Source: Roseibium marinum (lineage in GTDB: Bacteria > Pseudomonadota > Alphaproteobacteria > Rhizobiales > Stappiaceae). From it: a stretch of DNA of 64,000 nucleotides. Position 1 is the stretch's first letter. Every line of letters begins with the position of its first letter. Under the pieces are notes generated by a model, which saw only the letters and a program-made list of their open reading frames with translations, was not told the origin of the DNA and did not search any database. The DNA is taken from NCBI RefSeq assembly GCF_002906165.1, contig NZ_PPCN01000018.1, forward strand, positions 1 through 64,000, read 5' to 3'. A program made the position numbers and the translations under genes. Positions 63,103 through 64,000 of the stretch are shown here, piece by piece.

Positions 63103-64000
63103 GCCCGCCTCGCGCGTGGATCCAGAAGCGGATAGCCGAGATCGGCGGCGAGGTTCGCCAGGACAACGCTCAGGGTGGCCAGCAGAAAGACGCCCTGCAG
63201 GAGGTTGTAATCCCTTGCGCCCACGCCCTCGACGATCAGGCTGCCGATGCCCGGATAGGAAAAGACCGTTTCAATCACCAGAGCTCCGCCGACCAGATTG
63301 CCGATGCCGATCATGATGTTGGTGTAGATGGGCAGGCATGCGTTTCTAAAGGCGTGAGCGGTGAATATTCGGTTCTCGCTTGCCCCTTTGGCCCGGGCGA
63401 AGGTGATGTAGTCCTGCCCGAGCGCGATTGTCATGGCCGAGCGCGCGGTCAAAAGGATGTTGGCTGTCTGGAAGAGTGTCAGCGCAGTGACCGGCATGAT
63501 CAGCCGCAGGGCAACGCCTGAAATCCAGTCCCAGGATCCTGGCATCGCCGTCAGGGGCGCCGCGCCATAGGACGGCAGCCAGCCGAGATGGGCTGAAAAC
63601 AGGGTGATGAGCAGCATGGCGACCCAGAAGGGTGGGGCCGAGCCGAGAAACATCACGCCGACCAATGACATGATGTCAAGTTTGCCGCCTTTCAGCTTCG
63701 CGGCGGCAACCCCGAGCGCCGAGCCGGCAATGGCGCTGAGGACCAGCGCCCATCCCATCAGGAGAAGTGTCCAGGGCAGGCGGGACAGAACCACCTCCCA
63801 GACCGGCATGCCGTAGCTGACCGAGGTGCCCAGATCGCCTGAAAAGACGCCGGTGACATAATTGGAGAATTGCGTGCTGACGGGCAGATCCAGGCCGAAT
63901 TCCCTCATGACCTGCGCATGTTCTTCCTGGCTCATGTTGGCGAGCACGTCTTCGGGAAGAAGAAAGTCGATGGGCTCCCCCGGCGCAATGCGGGGGAGCG
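63099..64000 (-). CDS. Peptide/nickel ABC permease (DppB type), 5' end outside the window
   Basis: The frame is open to the window edge. The first visible residues RIAPGEPIDFLLPEDVLANM continue the DppB N-terminal region (G-D/E-P motif). Later parts: LPVSTQFSNYVTGVFSGDLGTSVSYG, LPWTLLLMGWALVLSA, SAMTIALGQDYITFARAKGASENRIF and VFSYPGIGSLIVEGV are all family-typical. It overlaps the fused permease-ATPase gene (ATGA, 63099-63102). A binding-protein gene is expected upstream, beyond the window. Confidence 0.93.
   Translation of the reverse strand, partial: LPRIAPGEPIDFLLPEDVLANMSQEEHAQVMREFGLDLPVSTQFSNYVTGVFSGDLGTSVSYGMPVWEVVLSRLPWTLLLMGWALVLSAIAGSALGVAAAKLKGGKLDIMSLVGVMFLGSAPPFWVAMLLITLFSAHLGWLPSYGAAPLTAMPGSWDWISGVALRLIMPVTALTLFQTANILLTARSAMTIALGQDYITFARAKGASENRIFTAHAFRNACLPIYTNIMIGIGNLVGGALVIETVFSYPGIGSLIVEGVGARDYNLLQGVFLLATLSVVLANLAADLGYPLLDPRARRA

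Overview
The window looks like a chromosomal piece of a high-GC alphaproteobacterium, probably in the Hyphomicrobiales (Rhizobium/Roseibium-like). This rests on gene content and operon style: many ABC, TRAP and MFS uptake systems, an egtBD pair, ATGA-coupled operons and GntR/LuxR/MerR/AraC regulators. The genus is an inference. No rRNA, tRNA, CRISPR array or prophage was seen.

Layout: (1) 1-822 holds the tail of an IS3-family transposase and mostly non-coding DNA. (2) 823-10225 is a minus-strand sugar-uptake operon: regulator, Gfo/Idh dehydrogenase, PHP-type metallohydrolase, ABC binding protein, two permeases and ATPase, then a PfkB kinase. A 264-bp IS5-type MITE sits just before the kinase. 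(3) 10820-19041 is a peptide ABC operon headed by a proline-iminopeptidase-like hydrolase, divergent from a LuxR solo and a second such hydrolase. The LuxR pocket has the Met/Trp replacements of the plant-signal-responsive (OryR/PsoR/PipR) subfamily. (4) 19097-24665 is a DegT aminotransferase, GMC oxidoreductase and two MFS porters operon. (5) 25560-29438 is a DctPQM TRAP transporter with a divergent FCD-GntR regulator. (6) 29649-32678 is pntAB.

(7) 33051-41865 holds single genes (YghU-type GST, TAXI protein, LysE exporter, secreted hydrolase, DapA-like aldolase, AraC regulator) and egtBD. (8) 42085-44910 is an autotransporter whose passenger starts with a flagellin-IN-like segment. (9) 45070-46532 is an SDR gene and a MerR regulator with near-identical MerR-type promoters. 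(10) metG. (11) 48313-54135 is a probable sulfosugar desulfonation locus: SsuD-like monooxygenase, aldo/keto reductase, flavin reductase and an anion exporter, divergent from a UTRA regulator and a Gfo/Idh-fold protein. This resembles the sulfoquinovose monooxygenase (sulfo-SMO) pathway. (12) 54203-57502 encodes two secreted proteins. (13) 57548-64000 is an unusual minus-strand operon: a DppB permease (cut by the window edge), a permease-ATPase-ATPase fusion, a HupE/UreJ-like membrane protein, two glutamine-amidotransferase-fold proteins and an FmdE-like protein.

The most interesting loci are the LuxR-solo/peptidase/peptide-ABC cluster, the sulfo-SMO-like cluster, the fused-ABC/HupE/FmdE operon and the DegT-GMC-MFS cassette. 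Smaller signals are the MITE, a decayed copy of a TRAP gene tail, a family of palindromic repeats and several clean dyads. All functions are read from sequence features without any database search.
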